In this document: positions 18,047 through 25,079 of the stretch, piece by piece
Layout: every line of letters starts with the position of its first letter
Numbering within the stretch: the first letter of the stretch is position 1
Assembly (NCBI GenBank): GCA_019894975.1
Contig: JAGXNO010000016.1
Location: 1-64,000 of the forward strand
DNA length: 64,000 nt
Direction: 5' to 3'
From: Promethearchaeota archaeon
GTDB lineage: Archaea; Asgardarchaeota; Lokiarchaeia; Sigyniarchaeales; SOKP01
The notes under the pieces: generated by a model
Database searches by the model: none
What the model saw: only the letters and a program-made list of their open reading frames with translations
Told to the model about the DNA's origin: nothing
Translations under genes and position numbers: made by a program

Positions 18047-18964
18047 TTAAATTGCCTCCTCTTCTTTTTCTAATTCTTCTCCCCCAAAAATATACTCTCT
18101 ACCCATTAATTGGTATTGAAGACCAATGAATTTTTGATCCATACCCATACAATAAGCAGTTAGTTGGGAAAGATGAATAACTGGATAATCATAATTACAA
18201 CTTTTATTTTTGTTTAGATAATCTTGACCTGTCTCATATTGTAAATGACAAAATGGACAAATATCAAGTATAATATCAGGTTTGACCTCATCGATATTTT
18301 TCATTTTTTCTCCGAAAATCGTCATACTTGCATTTCCGTCATAAGCTTTTACTCCACCACCAGCACCACAGCAAGTTAGTTGCTCTTTGAACCTAACTGA
18401 TTCGACCCCTAGGGCTTCCACAAATTCTTCTACAATTGTAGGGCTCTCAGAACTTTCGATCTCTCTAATTCTAGTTGGTTTTAAAAAATGGCAACCATAA
18501 TGGATTGCGGCTCGAATATTTACTTTTCTTACGATAACATCTTCTATACCCCATGGCCCAACTTCATACCCTAAAACTTCTGCTACATGACGTACATCAA
18601 TAGTACCTTTAAATTCGTAATCTCCGATTTCTTTTAATCGTTCGTTAACCATATTTCTATGTTCTTCATTTTCTTTCAAATGCTTATTAACTTCTTGAAG
18701 TGTACCAAAACAACCATTACATACAGTCAAAATATCCGCATCCAACTGTTCTGCTATACATAGATTTCTTGCCGCAGCAACCATCCAATCAACCTTGTTA
18801 AACGATCGAAAAACTCCTGGAGCCGGGCAGCATGTTGCTCTCTCCATATCTAAGAGTTCATATCCTAATTTATCCATTACAAATTTTGTTGATTTTTCTA
18901 TAGCAGGATATCGATTTGGCATCAAACATCCTAAAAAGAAAGCAAATGTCTTTTCTTTTACCAT
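18047..18964 (-). CDS. hdrB: heterodisulfide reductase subunit B-like protein
   Basis: A 305-residue protein with two CCG domains, which in characterised HdrB hold the noncubane [4Fe-4S] clusters that reduce disulfides. The Cys sites are ATCCPAPG (45-46), NGCFG, HYGCHFLKP, LTCCGAGGGVK and CPFCHLQYE. All main CCG cysteines appear present, so catalysis on a disulfide or persulfide is plausible. It starts 3 bp after hdrC ends and is followed 1 bp later by hdrA. The normal substrate CoM-S-S-CoB is not expected if this organism is not a methanogen; a protein-bound persulfide from the Tus/Dsr proteins is an alternative inference. Confidence 0.95.
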   Translation of the reverse strand: MVKEKTFAFFLGCLMPNRYPAIEKSTKFVMDKLGYELLDMERATCCPAPGVFRSFNKVDWMVAAARNLCIAEQLDADILTVCNGCFGTLQEVNKHLKENEEHRNMVNERLKEIGDYEFKGTIDVRHVAEVLGYEVGPWGIEDVIVRKVNIRAAIHYGCHFLKPTRIREIESSESPTIVEEFVEALGVESVRFKEQLTCCGAGGGVKAYDGNASMTIFGEKMKNIDEVKPDIILDICPFCHLQYETGQDYLNKNKSCNYDYPVIHLSQLTAYCMGMDQKFIGLQYQLMGREYIFGGEELEKEEEAI

Positions 18965-18967
18965 ATT

Positions 18968-19522
18968 TTACTCATCCTCTTCCTTTTTTTCCTCCTTCAC
19001 GGGAGGTAAATCAAACATTTTATCTTCAATATTTTTTAAATCTTTATCATCCCCCTCCTGTTTGAATCTAAAAGCAGTAGGTGGAAGTTCTTCTAATCCT
19101 AATTCGACTCTTCGTTTTCGTACCTCATCATTTATAGGTACAGCATGTCCAAAATTCTTCAAATAACCTACAACAGCCCTATGGTTAGGCGAGATATTTC
19201 CTTTTTTAGTCGCATAATTTCGCAACTCCATAATTACATCTGTAGGTCTTACATCACGCGGACATCGTTCATAACATTGATAACATGTAGTACAGAGCCA
19301 AATATCTGGATCTTCTAATACTGATAAATCTCCCAAGACCACTTTTCTAATAATTGAACGGGTCTTTAAGGCAGTCCATCTTCCACTCTCGCAACTTGCG
19401 GTACACGTTCCACATTGGATACACTGCCAAATGTTAGATTTTCTCTCAATATTTTTAAAAAATTCCTTATCAAAATCATCGTCTGTCTTATATTCCCTTG
19501 ATTCTTCTTTTACATCAGACGT
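18968..19522 (-). CDS. hdrC: heterodisulfide reductase subunit C-like protein, start codon unresolved
   Basis: The open frame from 19522 gives 184 residues, the usual HdrC size, with two [4Fe-4S] ferredoxin sites: CIQCGTCTASC (downstream of NIW) and CTTCYQCYERCP. HdrC relays electrons between HdrA and HdrB. No in-frame ATG, GTG or TTG lies before the first cluster; the first usable GTG (19342) would remove it. An ATG at 19529 preceded by AAAGGTG sits in another frame, and removing one A from the AAA at 19522-19524 (read on the minus strand) would join it to this frame, giving 186 residues. So either a one-base sequence error or real indel, or a rare start codon. The tail is acidic (EEKKEEDE). 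Confidence 0.85.
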   Translation of the reverse strand, partial: TSDVKEESREYKTDDDFDKEFFKNIERKSNIWQCIQCGTCTASCESGRWTALKTRSIIRKVVLGDLSVLEDPDIWLCTTCYQCYERCPRDVRPTDVIMELRNYATKKGNISPNHRAVVGYLKNFGHAVPINDEVRKRRVELGLEELPPTAFRFKQEGDDKDLKNIEDKMFDLPPVKEEKKEEDE

Positions 19523-19575
19523 TTATCATCACCTTTATTTAAATATAAAATAAAAAAAAAATTGTTTTAATTAAT

Positions 19576-19998
19576 TTATAAACTAACTATTCGTCCACCA
19601 TTACTCATTTCTAAAAATGTGGCGGCTCCAACAGGTTCTTCAGCAATATCAATTATTTGTTCTGCCTTAATTTTCATTAAATCCATAGTCATCTGACATG
19701 GATATAATTTTAAATTACCACTCTCGACACCATCTTTAATCAATTGCCATGGATCTTCAATTCCAAATTTCTTCATCCTTTTACCAAATATCTTTGCCCC
19801 CATACCCTTCATAGGGGTAGGCATTCCAGCAACCTTAGGTTTAAACTTTTTAGTTAATAAGTTCAATCCCCAAAAGGTAAAGAAAAAATTCATTTTAATA
19901 TCCATAGCATCACCTGTTGAACCAAGGATAGCCATCATTGCAAATTTCTCGAATGACTTATCCTTGACAATAAAATTTATTGTTTCTGATTCTGCCAT
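19576..19998 (-). CDS. DsrE/DsrF/DrsH-like family protein (DsrE2 type)
   Basis: About 140 residues of the DsrE2-like branch (sulfurtransferase-like, often near TusA and Hdr-like genes). The sequence has the typical FFFTFWGLNLL strand, the GMPTPMKGMGAKIFGKRMKK loop and a candidate active-site Cys in YPCQMTMDLM. The start is set at ATG 19998, six bases after GAGGTG; an in-frame GTG three codons upstream is less likely. It sits between the TusBCD-like genes and HdrCBA. It may accept persulfide sulfur from TusA and pass it on; the exact step is inference. Confidence 0.9.
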   Translation of the reverse strand: MAESETINFIVKDKSFEKFAMMAILGSTGDAMDIKMNFFFTFWGLNLLTKKFKPKVAGMPTPMKGMGAKIFGKRMKKFGIEDPWQLIKDGVESGNLKLYPCQMTMDLMKIKAEQIIDIAEEPVGAATFLEMSNGGRIVSL

Positions 19999-20111
19999 AT
20001 ATGACACCTCTTTTTTTTTTTTTATTATTTTTTTTGTTTAGTAGTAATTTATTTCTGGTATTACCAGGTTTTACTAAAAATCTTTTAAGATTAATTTTTT
20101 TAATGTTTAAG

Positions 20112-20453
20112 CTACATCCAAGAAATGACCTTAGGAGTAGCGTCTATAACATCTATAAGATCGTCGTATTCTATAGATTTAATTTTACTATGAATAAATT
20201 CTGGATCTATTCCACGAGCTATTGTATCAGATTTCATTGCAAATACAGCAACATCTAAATCAAGTAGTTCTTCCATTTGTTTGGGAATTTTTCCCTTTGT
20301 TGAAATACCTATTACTCCGTCTTGAATTAATGCTAATCCAAGTTTAGTGTTCTTTTTAATCTGACTTTTTAATATGGGTAGTAATCTCCTCAATTGATTT
20401 CCTGCCAATCCACTAAATCCAAATAAATATATCATATCAAGATTGTTTGTCAT
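20112..20453 (-). CDS. TusB/DsrH-like protein lacking cysteine
   Basis: A 113-residue member of the DsrH/TusB group. Evidence is the short alpha/beta layout, the GLALIQDGVIGIS strand that matches the VLLxxDGVY region of TusB, and the family-typical end (PKVISWM). There is no Cys at all, so it cannot carry persulfide itself and is probably a structural part of the TusBCD-like ring. The ATG has GGAGG upstream. It follows the TusC-like gene by 16 bp. A T-rich gap of about 110 bp (A-rich on the coding strand) separates it from the DsrE2-like gene. Confidence 0.88.
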   Translation of the reverse strand: MTNNLDMIYLFGFSGLAGNQLRRLLPILKSQIKKNTKLGLALIQDGVIGISTKGKIPKQMEELLDLDVAVFAMKSDTIARGIDPEFIHSKIKSIEYDDLIDVIDATPKVISWM

Positions 20454-20469
20454 TATCTTTTATCCTCCA

Positions 20470-20838
20470 TTAAAATCTAAAGCTTGTATCAGCATTGGCA
20501 ATTAACTCCGTTAATTCATCGTAGTTTATGACTTTCAGGTTTTCATATTCGGTTAAGTCATCCTTTGTCATTCCTGCTTCAGCTAAGGCAGATTCAATAA
20601 GATACACTTCTAAATCAGACAAGTCTGCCATTTCTAATACCTCTGTCAAAGGATCCATCCCAACAGCTTCTGGATTGCAATGCTTATTGAATAGATACAC
20701 AGCATCACCTGTTAATACAACCTTACAATCAATTATTTCTCCAAGAGCAGTGAATCCTGAACCAATCCTAATTGCTTCAATTGCCGAATTTCTCCCTATA
20801 GGGGATTGATCGCTTATAACTACTACTGATTCTATCAT
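20470..20838 (-). CDS. TusC/DsrF-like protein
   Basis: About 122 residues of the DsrF/TusC type: an early SPIGRNSAIEAIRIGSGF element, the strand CKVVLTGDAVYLF and a short acidic helix-rich C-terminus. Two Cys are present (IDCKVV and KHCNP). The start is placed at ATG 20838 with GGGAGG nine bases upstream; a TTG seven codons earlier would swallow that ribosome-binding site. It begins 4 bp after the TusD-like stop, so the two are likely translated together. Predicted to form a heteromeric ring with the flanking TusD- and TusB-like proteins. Confidence 0.88.
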   Translation of the reverse strand: MIESVVVISDQSPIGRNSAIEAIRIGSGFTALGEIIDCKVVLTGDAVYLFNKHCNPEAVGMDPLTEVLEMADLSDLEVYLIESALAEAGMTKDDLTEYENLKVINYDELTELIANADTSFRF

Positions 20839-20842
20839 TTTT

Positions 20843-21211
20843 CTATCCTCCCGTACCAAATACTAATAATTTATCTGCTTCTATTGCCCAATTTGAAAAG
20901 TCTCCTAATCCTTCTTCAGTCGCACCTTCAATGAATTCCGGTTCTTTTAATCCTGTAATACTAACCCATGTGCTACAACCCGCAACTGGAATGCTGTTTT
21001 CCCTGCTAAATTGTTCTATTTTCTCTGGAATGTTTCGAATTGAGGATCCGCAACTTATTTCTTTTTTAAGATTGTATACTCCTGTACCAAAGAAAAATAT
21101 CCCTGTTATTTCATGTCCCTTTCTAATCGCGGCTTTCCCTATTTCGATTAGCGTATCGACTGCTTGATATTTGTAAGGTTCTGTGCTAATAAAGAAAACA
21201 TATTTAGACAT
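20843..21211 (-). CDS. TusD/DsrE-like sulfur relay protein
   Basis: A 122-residue protein of the TusD/DsrE group. It starts with a strand and nucleotide-fold-like helix (YVFFISTEPYKYQAVDTLIE), has the GIFFFGTGVYNL strand, and a candidate persulfide Cys in PVAGCSTWVSITG that fits the position of the TusD/DsrE active Cys. The end is LLVFGTGG. ATG 21211 is preceded by a GGAG element. It lies between the head TusA and the TusC-like gene. Expected role: accept sulfur from TusA and hand it to the next carrier. Confidence 0.9.
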   Translation of the reverse strand: MSKYVFFISTEPYKYQAVDTLIEIGKAAIRKGHEITGIFFFGTGVYNLKKEISCGSSIRNIPEKIEQFSRENSIPVAGCSTWVSITGLKEPEFIEGATEEGLGDFSNWAIEADKLLVFGTGG

Positions 21212-21237
21212 AATCTATTTACTCCGCACTAAAGATT

Positions 21238-21462
21238 CTAAGCTTTCTTAATTATGAAAATTAAATTGCCATTATCTTCTTTAAGCTCAACTAATTCATC
21301 GCCAATTTTATTCAATAAGGCGGGAATATCTTTTTTTGCTCCGACATCGTCAACAATTACCTCAATGACTTGACCAGAACTCATGGTTTTCAATTCCTTC
21401 TTTGTCTTCAATACCGGCATTGGACATTTTAGTCCAGTATAATCAACTGTTTTATCAACCAT
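21238..21462 (-). CDS. tusA: TusA-family sulfur carrier protein (head of block)
   Basis: About 74 residues with the active motif GLKCPMPVLKTKKEL and the GQVIEVIVDD strand of TusA/SirA. The start is set at ATG 21462, nine bases after AAAGG; an in-frame TTG three codons upstream is possible but places the ribosome-binding site badly. It is the first gene of the minus-strand sulfur/Hdr block, downstream of an A-rich leader and a TATA-like box near 21561-21568. It differs from the second TusA at the end of the block by having a single Cys. Confidence 0.93.
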   Translation of the reverse strand: MVDKTVDYTGLKCPMPVLKTKKELKTMSSGQVIEVIVDDVGAKKDIPALLNKIGDELVELKEDNGNLIFIIKKA

Positions 21463-21560
21463 TTTTTTCAACCTTTTTAGTTTTTTTTAGTTTTTTTTGT
21501 TCTATTTATGTCATCGTTTTCTAAAAATGACATTCATTGTAGAATAAAAATGTGATATAG

Positions 21561-21568
21561 TATTTAAA
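21561..21568 (-). promoter_or_regulatory. TATA-like box of the sulfur/Hdr block
   Basis: On the minus strand the stretch reads as TTTAAATA, a good archaeal TATA-like box, about 100 bp upstream of the TusA start. Transcription starting about 25 bp downstream would give a leader of about 75 nt that is rich in A runs. The region 21463-21738 is shared with the divergent Lrp-type gene, so the regulator may act here. No experimental support. Confidence 0.45.
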
Positions 21569-21738
21569 CCATAGTTTTTTGCGCTATAAACGATCCATTT
21601 ATTTAGCAAATATCACTATATAAATCAAAGAAAATAGTATAAAAAATTATAAGTCTAGATTTCTTATGATTACTTGAAACTTAAATAAATAATTAAGTAA
21701 TTATTAAATATTGAAAGAAATAAATAAGGGATTAAAAA

Positions 21739-22233
21739 ATGGTAGTTACTAATTCAGCAAATAAGATAGTTGATGAAATCGATAAGCAAATTCTCGAACT
21801 GTTACAAGAAGATGCAAAAATTACAATTAAACAAATTTCAGAAAAAATTGAAGAAAATTTGGATGAAAAGAAAAGCCATACAGCGATAAGATCTCGGATT
21901 CAAAGATTAGAGAAAGTATTAATTAAAAAATACGTTGCTTTAATTGACTGTCGTCAGTTAGGGTATCGAGAAATGGTGATGGCATCTCTTAGATTGAACA
22001 CTACTAAGCCATTAGATTTAGTCAAGAAAGAGATTGAGAGGATGGAAAAGATAAAATATGCTTATCAGGTTACAGGAGAATATCCTTTATTTATAATGGC
22101 AAAGTGTCTTAATCATCAAGATTCTATGGGCTTAATTGAAACTCTTCGTAATCTTCCTGGAGTAGAGGAAGTGAAAACTGAAATCGTGATGGATCGAATA
22201 AAAGAGGACCATTCAATTATTATTCCGGACTAG
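21739..22233 (+). CDS. Lrp/AsnC family transcriptional regulator
   Basis: A 164-residue regulator. The N-terminal winged helix is typical (VDEIDKQILELLQEDAKITI followed by the recognition region AIRSRIQRLEKV), then a RAM/ActR-type ligand domain (REMVMASLRLNTT... AYQVTGEYPLFIMAKC ... LPGVEEVKTEIVMDRIKED). The helix-turn-helix has a few extra residues (EENLDEKKSHT). It is divergent from the TusA-headed block with a 276 bp shared intergenic region, so it is the best candidate regulator of that block. The effector (amino acid or sulfur compound) cannot be read from sequence. Confidence 0.94.
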   Translation: MVVTNSANKIVDEIDKQILELLQEDAKITIKQISEKIEENLDEKKSHTAIRSRIQRLEKVLIKKYVALIDCRQLGYREMVMASLRLNTTKPLDLVKKEIERMEKIKYAYQVTGEYPLFIMAKCLNHQDSMGLIETLRNLPGVEEVKTEIVMDRIKEDHSIIIPD

Positions 22234-22336
22234 TTTCGGTAGAATAAAATCTAATTAGCAGATATCCTTATATACAATACTGTCTATTCAATTATCGGTT
22301 AAGTTGAAATAGATTTAAATTAGATTTTTCTTAATA

Positions 22337-22636
22337 TTGAAGTTGAATGACTTAGAAAGAGAAATTGACCAATTATTAGGTTGGTATGGTATAAAGAGAA
22401 AATATGTCTCGGGATTGTGTTTAACCGTGGCTGGAATTTTTGTTTTTATTGTAAAATTAATATTGCTATATTCTCTCTTACCAAATTATATTGCTTATGA
22501 TCATGGTGTTCTTATTTACAATGGAACTATGATTAGATTTTATGTGGGTATTATAATGGGCTGTATAGGGGGATTACTTTTGTTGATTGGATTACCATTA
22601 TTAATCATTAACACTAAAAAGAAGAAAAAGCTTTAA
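22337..22636 (+). CDS. small two-helix membrane protein
   Basis: A 99-residue protein with two clear transmembrane segments (about 27-48 and 68-92) joined by a short outside loop (YIAYDHGVLIYNGT), a charged N-terminus and a Lys-rich end (NTKKKKKL). The TTG at 22337 is the only start that keeps the first charged helix. The family is not recognised and no motif suggests a function. It lies between the Lrp gene and the first beta-helix gene on the same strand. Confidence 0.7.
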   Translation: MKLNDLEREIDQLLGWYGIKRKYVSGLCLTVAGIFVFIVKLILLYSLLPNYIAYDHGVLIYNGTMIRFYVGIIMGCIGGLLLLIGLPLLIINTKKKKKL

Positions 22637-22651
22637 AATAGTAATTATTAA

Positions 22652-22808
22652 ATTTATGCCCGATATCAGTCTATTTCTTTTAAAAACGCATTAAATCGTC
22701 GAATTTTACGTTTTATCCAAAAGTGTAAGAGGAATACAAAAGATCTATACTATTATATTGAATCTTATCCTATCAAAGCATATCTAAACAAATTTTGGGG
22801 ATAAGAAT
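22652..22808 (+). repeat. duplicated leader, copy 1 (upstream of NosD-like gene 1)
   Basis: This ~157 bp stretch matches 24921-25079 over nearly its whole length with small differences. It includes a 32-base exact match (22745-22776 versus 25016-25047), GATATCAGTC, AAGTGTAAGAGGAAT and the ATAAGAAT just before both start codons. It probably holds the promoter and 5-prime leader, duplicated together with the gene. Confidence 0.9.
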
Positions 22809-24875
22809 ATGAAAAATAAAACAACAAAATTAGTTATTATATTAATGGTAGGGCTTGTCTTTCCATTAATTCTTACGTCTAATTTCAATTTCAGTAGTGA
22901 ATCTAATTCTAAGATAATTAAACCAGAAGTATCGGGAGGTTACACAGAATCCTATATCCATATTACCGGGGGTAATTGGTCAAGTACAGCTAGTTCCAAA
23001 CCTTGGTGCTATTTTGATAACGGGTATTATATAATTGAAAACGTCACTATTGATGCCAGTAGCTCGCCTACGGGAAGTGGTATCTTTATTGAAAGTTCTG
23101 CTGTTTTTTTTATTATTAGGAACTGCACAATATATAATGCGGGGGGCGGTGTTTTGGATGCGGGAATCAGATTAAATACTGCAAGCAATGGACAGATATA
23201 TAATAATACATGTTTCAATAATGGGAAATATGGAATCGTTCTTTATTTTTATTGTGATGATAATATAATTTCTGGAAATGTTGTTACTAACAGTCAGTAT
23301 GTGGGGTTATATCTGGTAAGTACATGTAATAATAACGATATTATTGGCAATGATGTAAATAATAATTCCAATTCCGGAATATCTCTATATAATAACTGTA
23401 ATAATAACAACATCACCGGAAATACTGCACGCGATAATGGTAATAGGGGAATACAATTGCATACTACATGTAATTCTAACACTTTCTCAGGTAATATTGT
23501 TAACGATAACAATTATGGGATAGATATTACAACCTCGGACAACAACTATTTTACAAAAAATGAAGTATACGAAAACTCACAGAGTGGGATATATTTAAGC
23601 GGTTCGGAAAATAATAATATTACTGAAAACAACTTAGATACAAATGAAAAGTATGGAATAGAGATAAAATCTAGCTCCATATGGAATAATATTACGAGAA
23701 ATACTGTAAATGATAACACATTGATAGGGATTTATTTACAAACCACTAGTGATAACAATTTAATTGAAAATAATACTATAAATAGAAATGATTTAGGGAT
23801 ATTGCTTGATCAGAGTGATAACAATAATGTCACAGATAATATTTTGCATGATAATAGTAGGTGCATTTTAGAAATTGCTTCTACAGGAAATATCATAATA
23901 AATAACGATTGTACGTCCACCACTGTGCAAGAACCAATCTTTATTGATGGCATTGCCACTGGTGTTGGTGCGCACAATTGGACTTGGGCAATTAATCAAG
24001 GTTTATGTACGGGTTCAGGAACAAAGGAACTCCCATATGTCATCGAAAATCTTAAGATAAGTGGTTTCGGCGTTATGAAAGGTATTGAGATAAGAAATTC
24101 AGATGTCTATTTTATCATTCAAGATTGTGAGATATATCATTGTACTACAGGAGGCATCTATTTTAATAATGTCACTAATAGTCAATTGATTGAGAATAAC
24201 TGTTCTAACAATTATCAAGGGATAAATCTATATGACAAATGCGATTTCAATGAAATCATAGGGAATGTAGCAAATGATAATTCTAATCATGGGATATTTA
24301 TTGGTGATTATTGCGATAATAATACAATTTCATATAATATTGCATCTTACAATGATGAAGCAGGGATAGTTTTAGCTGGAGGAGATCTCAGTAGCTATAA
24401 TAATACCATTTCAGAAAACACAGTAAACAACAACAATTACGGAATACGATTTGGAGAAGGTGATTTCCATTTTAATAAAATCTCGGGAAACATTATAAAG
24501 AGTAATAATATCGGAATCTCTATAGAAGATACTGGGTGTAGTAACAACTCAATCTACAATAATATCTTTCTGGAAAATGGGATTCATGCTATTGATAATG
24601 GGATTGATAACAAATGGAATATCTCCACTATTGGGAATTATTGGGATAACCATACTGGGCCAGATTCTAATAAGGATGGAATTGTCGATAATCCTTATAA
24701 CTACATCGGTGGTAGTGCTGGAAGTATAGATTATCTCCCAATAGCCGAAGGTGTTTCTGGAAATCCATTACCTCCAGGGGTTATTGCCGTAATCATAGTT
24801 GTTTCCGTAGCGGGAGGACTAGGATTAATAGGTGCTGTTTATATGTTTCTTATTAAGCGAAGAACAACAAAATAA
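22809..24875 (+). CDS. NosD-like parallel beta-helix surface protein 1
   Basis: A 688-residue exported protein. It has an N-terminal signal segment (KLVIILMVGLVFPLILTSN), then two blocks of Asn-rich right-handed beta-helix coils with the repeating pattern NNxIxxNxxxxNxxGIxLxxS (NosD/PbH1 type), each opened by a WSWA/TWA-like domain with YIIENVTI or YVIENLKI. A membrane helix near 655-683 and a short basic tail (IKRRTTK) anchor it to the cell surface. The second block starts near residue 375, suggesting an internal duplication. Such folds often bind or process polysaccharides; no catalytic residues can be assigned. ATG start follows GGGGATAAGAAT. Confidence 0.9.
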   Translation: MKNKTTKLVIILMVGLVFPLILTSNFNFSSESNSKIIKPEVSGGYTESYIHITGGNWSSTASSKPWCYFDNGYYIIENVTIDASSSPTGSGIFIESSAVFFIIRNCTIYNAGGGVLDAGIRLNTASNGQIYNNTCFNNGKYGIVLYFYCDDNIISGNVVTNSQYVGLYLVSTCNNNDIIGNDVNNNSNSGISLYNNCNNNNITGNTARDNGNRGIQLHTTCNSNTFSGNIVNDNNYGIDITTSDNNYFTKNEVYENSQSGIYLSGSENNNITENNLDTNEKYGIEIKSSSIWNNITRNTVNDNTLIGIYLQTTSDNNLIENNTINRNDLGILLDQSDNNNVTDNILHDNSRCILEIASTGNIIINNDCTSTTVQEPIFIDGIATGVGAHNWTWAINQGLCTGSGTKELPYVIENLKISGFGVMKGIEIRNSDVYFIIQDCEIYHCTTGGIYFNNVTNSQLIENNCSNNYQGINLYDKCDFNEIIGNVANDNSNHGIFIGDYCDNNTISYNIASYNDEAGIVLAGGDLSSYNNTISENTVNNNNYGIRFGEGDFHFNKISGNIIKSNNIGISIEDTGCSNNSIYNNIFLENGIHAIDNGIDNKWNISTIGNYWDNHTGPDSNKDGIVDNPYNYIGGSAGSIDYLPIAEGVSGNPLPPGVIAVIIVVSVAGGLGLIGAVYMFLIKRRTTK

Positions 24876-24920
24876 TCTTCTTATATTATACTTTTTCTTT
24901 TTTTATAGACTCTGAATATT

Positions 24921-25079
24921 AAATCTAAGCCTGATATCAGTCCAGTCTTATTAAAAACTCGTTAAATCATCTAATTTTAAGTGTTTTCCGAAAGTGTAAG
25001 AGGAATTTAAAAGAACTATACTATTATATTGAATCTTATCCTATCAATTCATATCTAAAATAAATTGAGGAATAAGAAT
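24921..25079 (+). repeat. duplicated leader, copy 2 (upstream of NosD-like gene 2)
   Basis: This stretch is the second copy of the leader at 22652-22808, with a 32-base exact core at 25016-25047. Divergence is scattered, as expected for an old duplication under some constraint. It also fixes the start of the downstream gene by alignment. Confidence 0.9.

Noticed and set aside
20008-20111. Terminator from the long T run at 20011-20035
   Set aside because: The T run is on the plus strand, whereas both flanking genes are read from the minus strand where it is an A run, so it is not a terminator for them.
11510-20115. Shared 14-mer AATGTTTAAGCTAC at 11510-11523 and 20102-20115, both after minus-strand genes
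   Set aside because: Chance 14-base matches number about twenty in a window of this size and AT content, so the match has no weight; no hairpin or extended similarity surrounds it.
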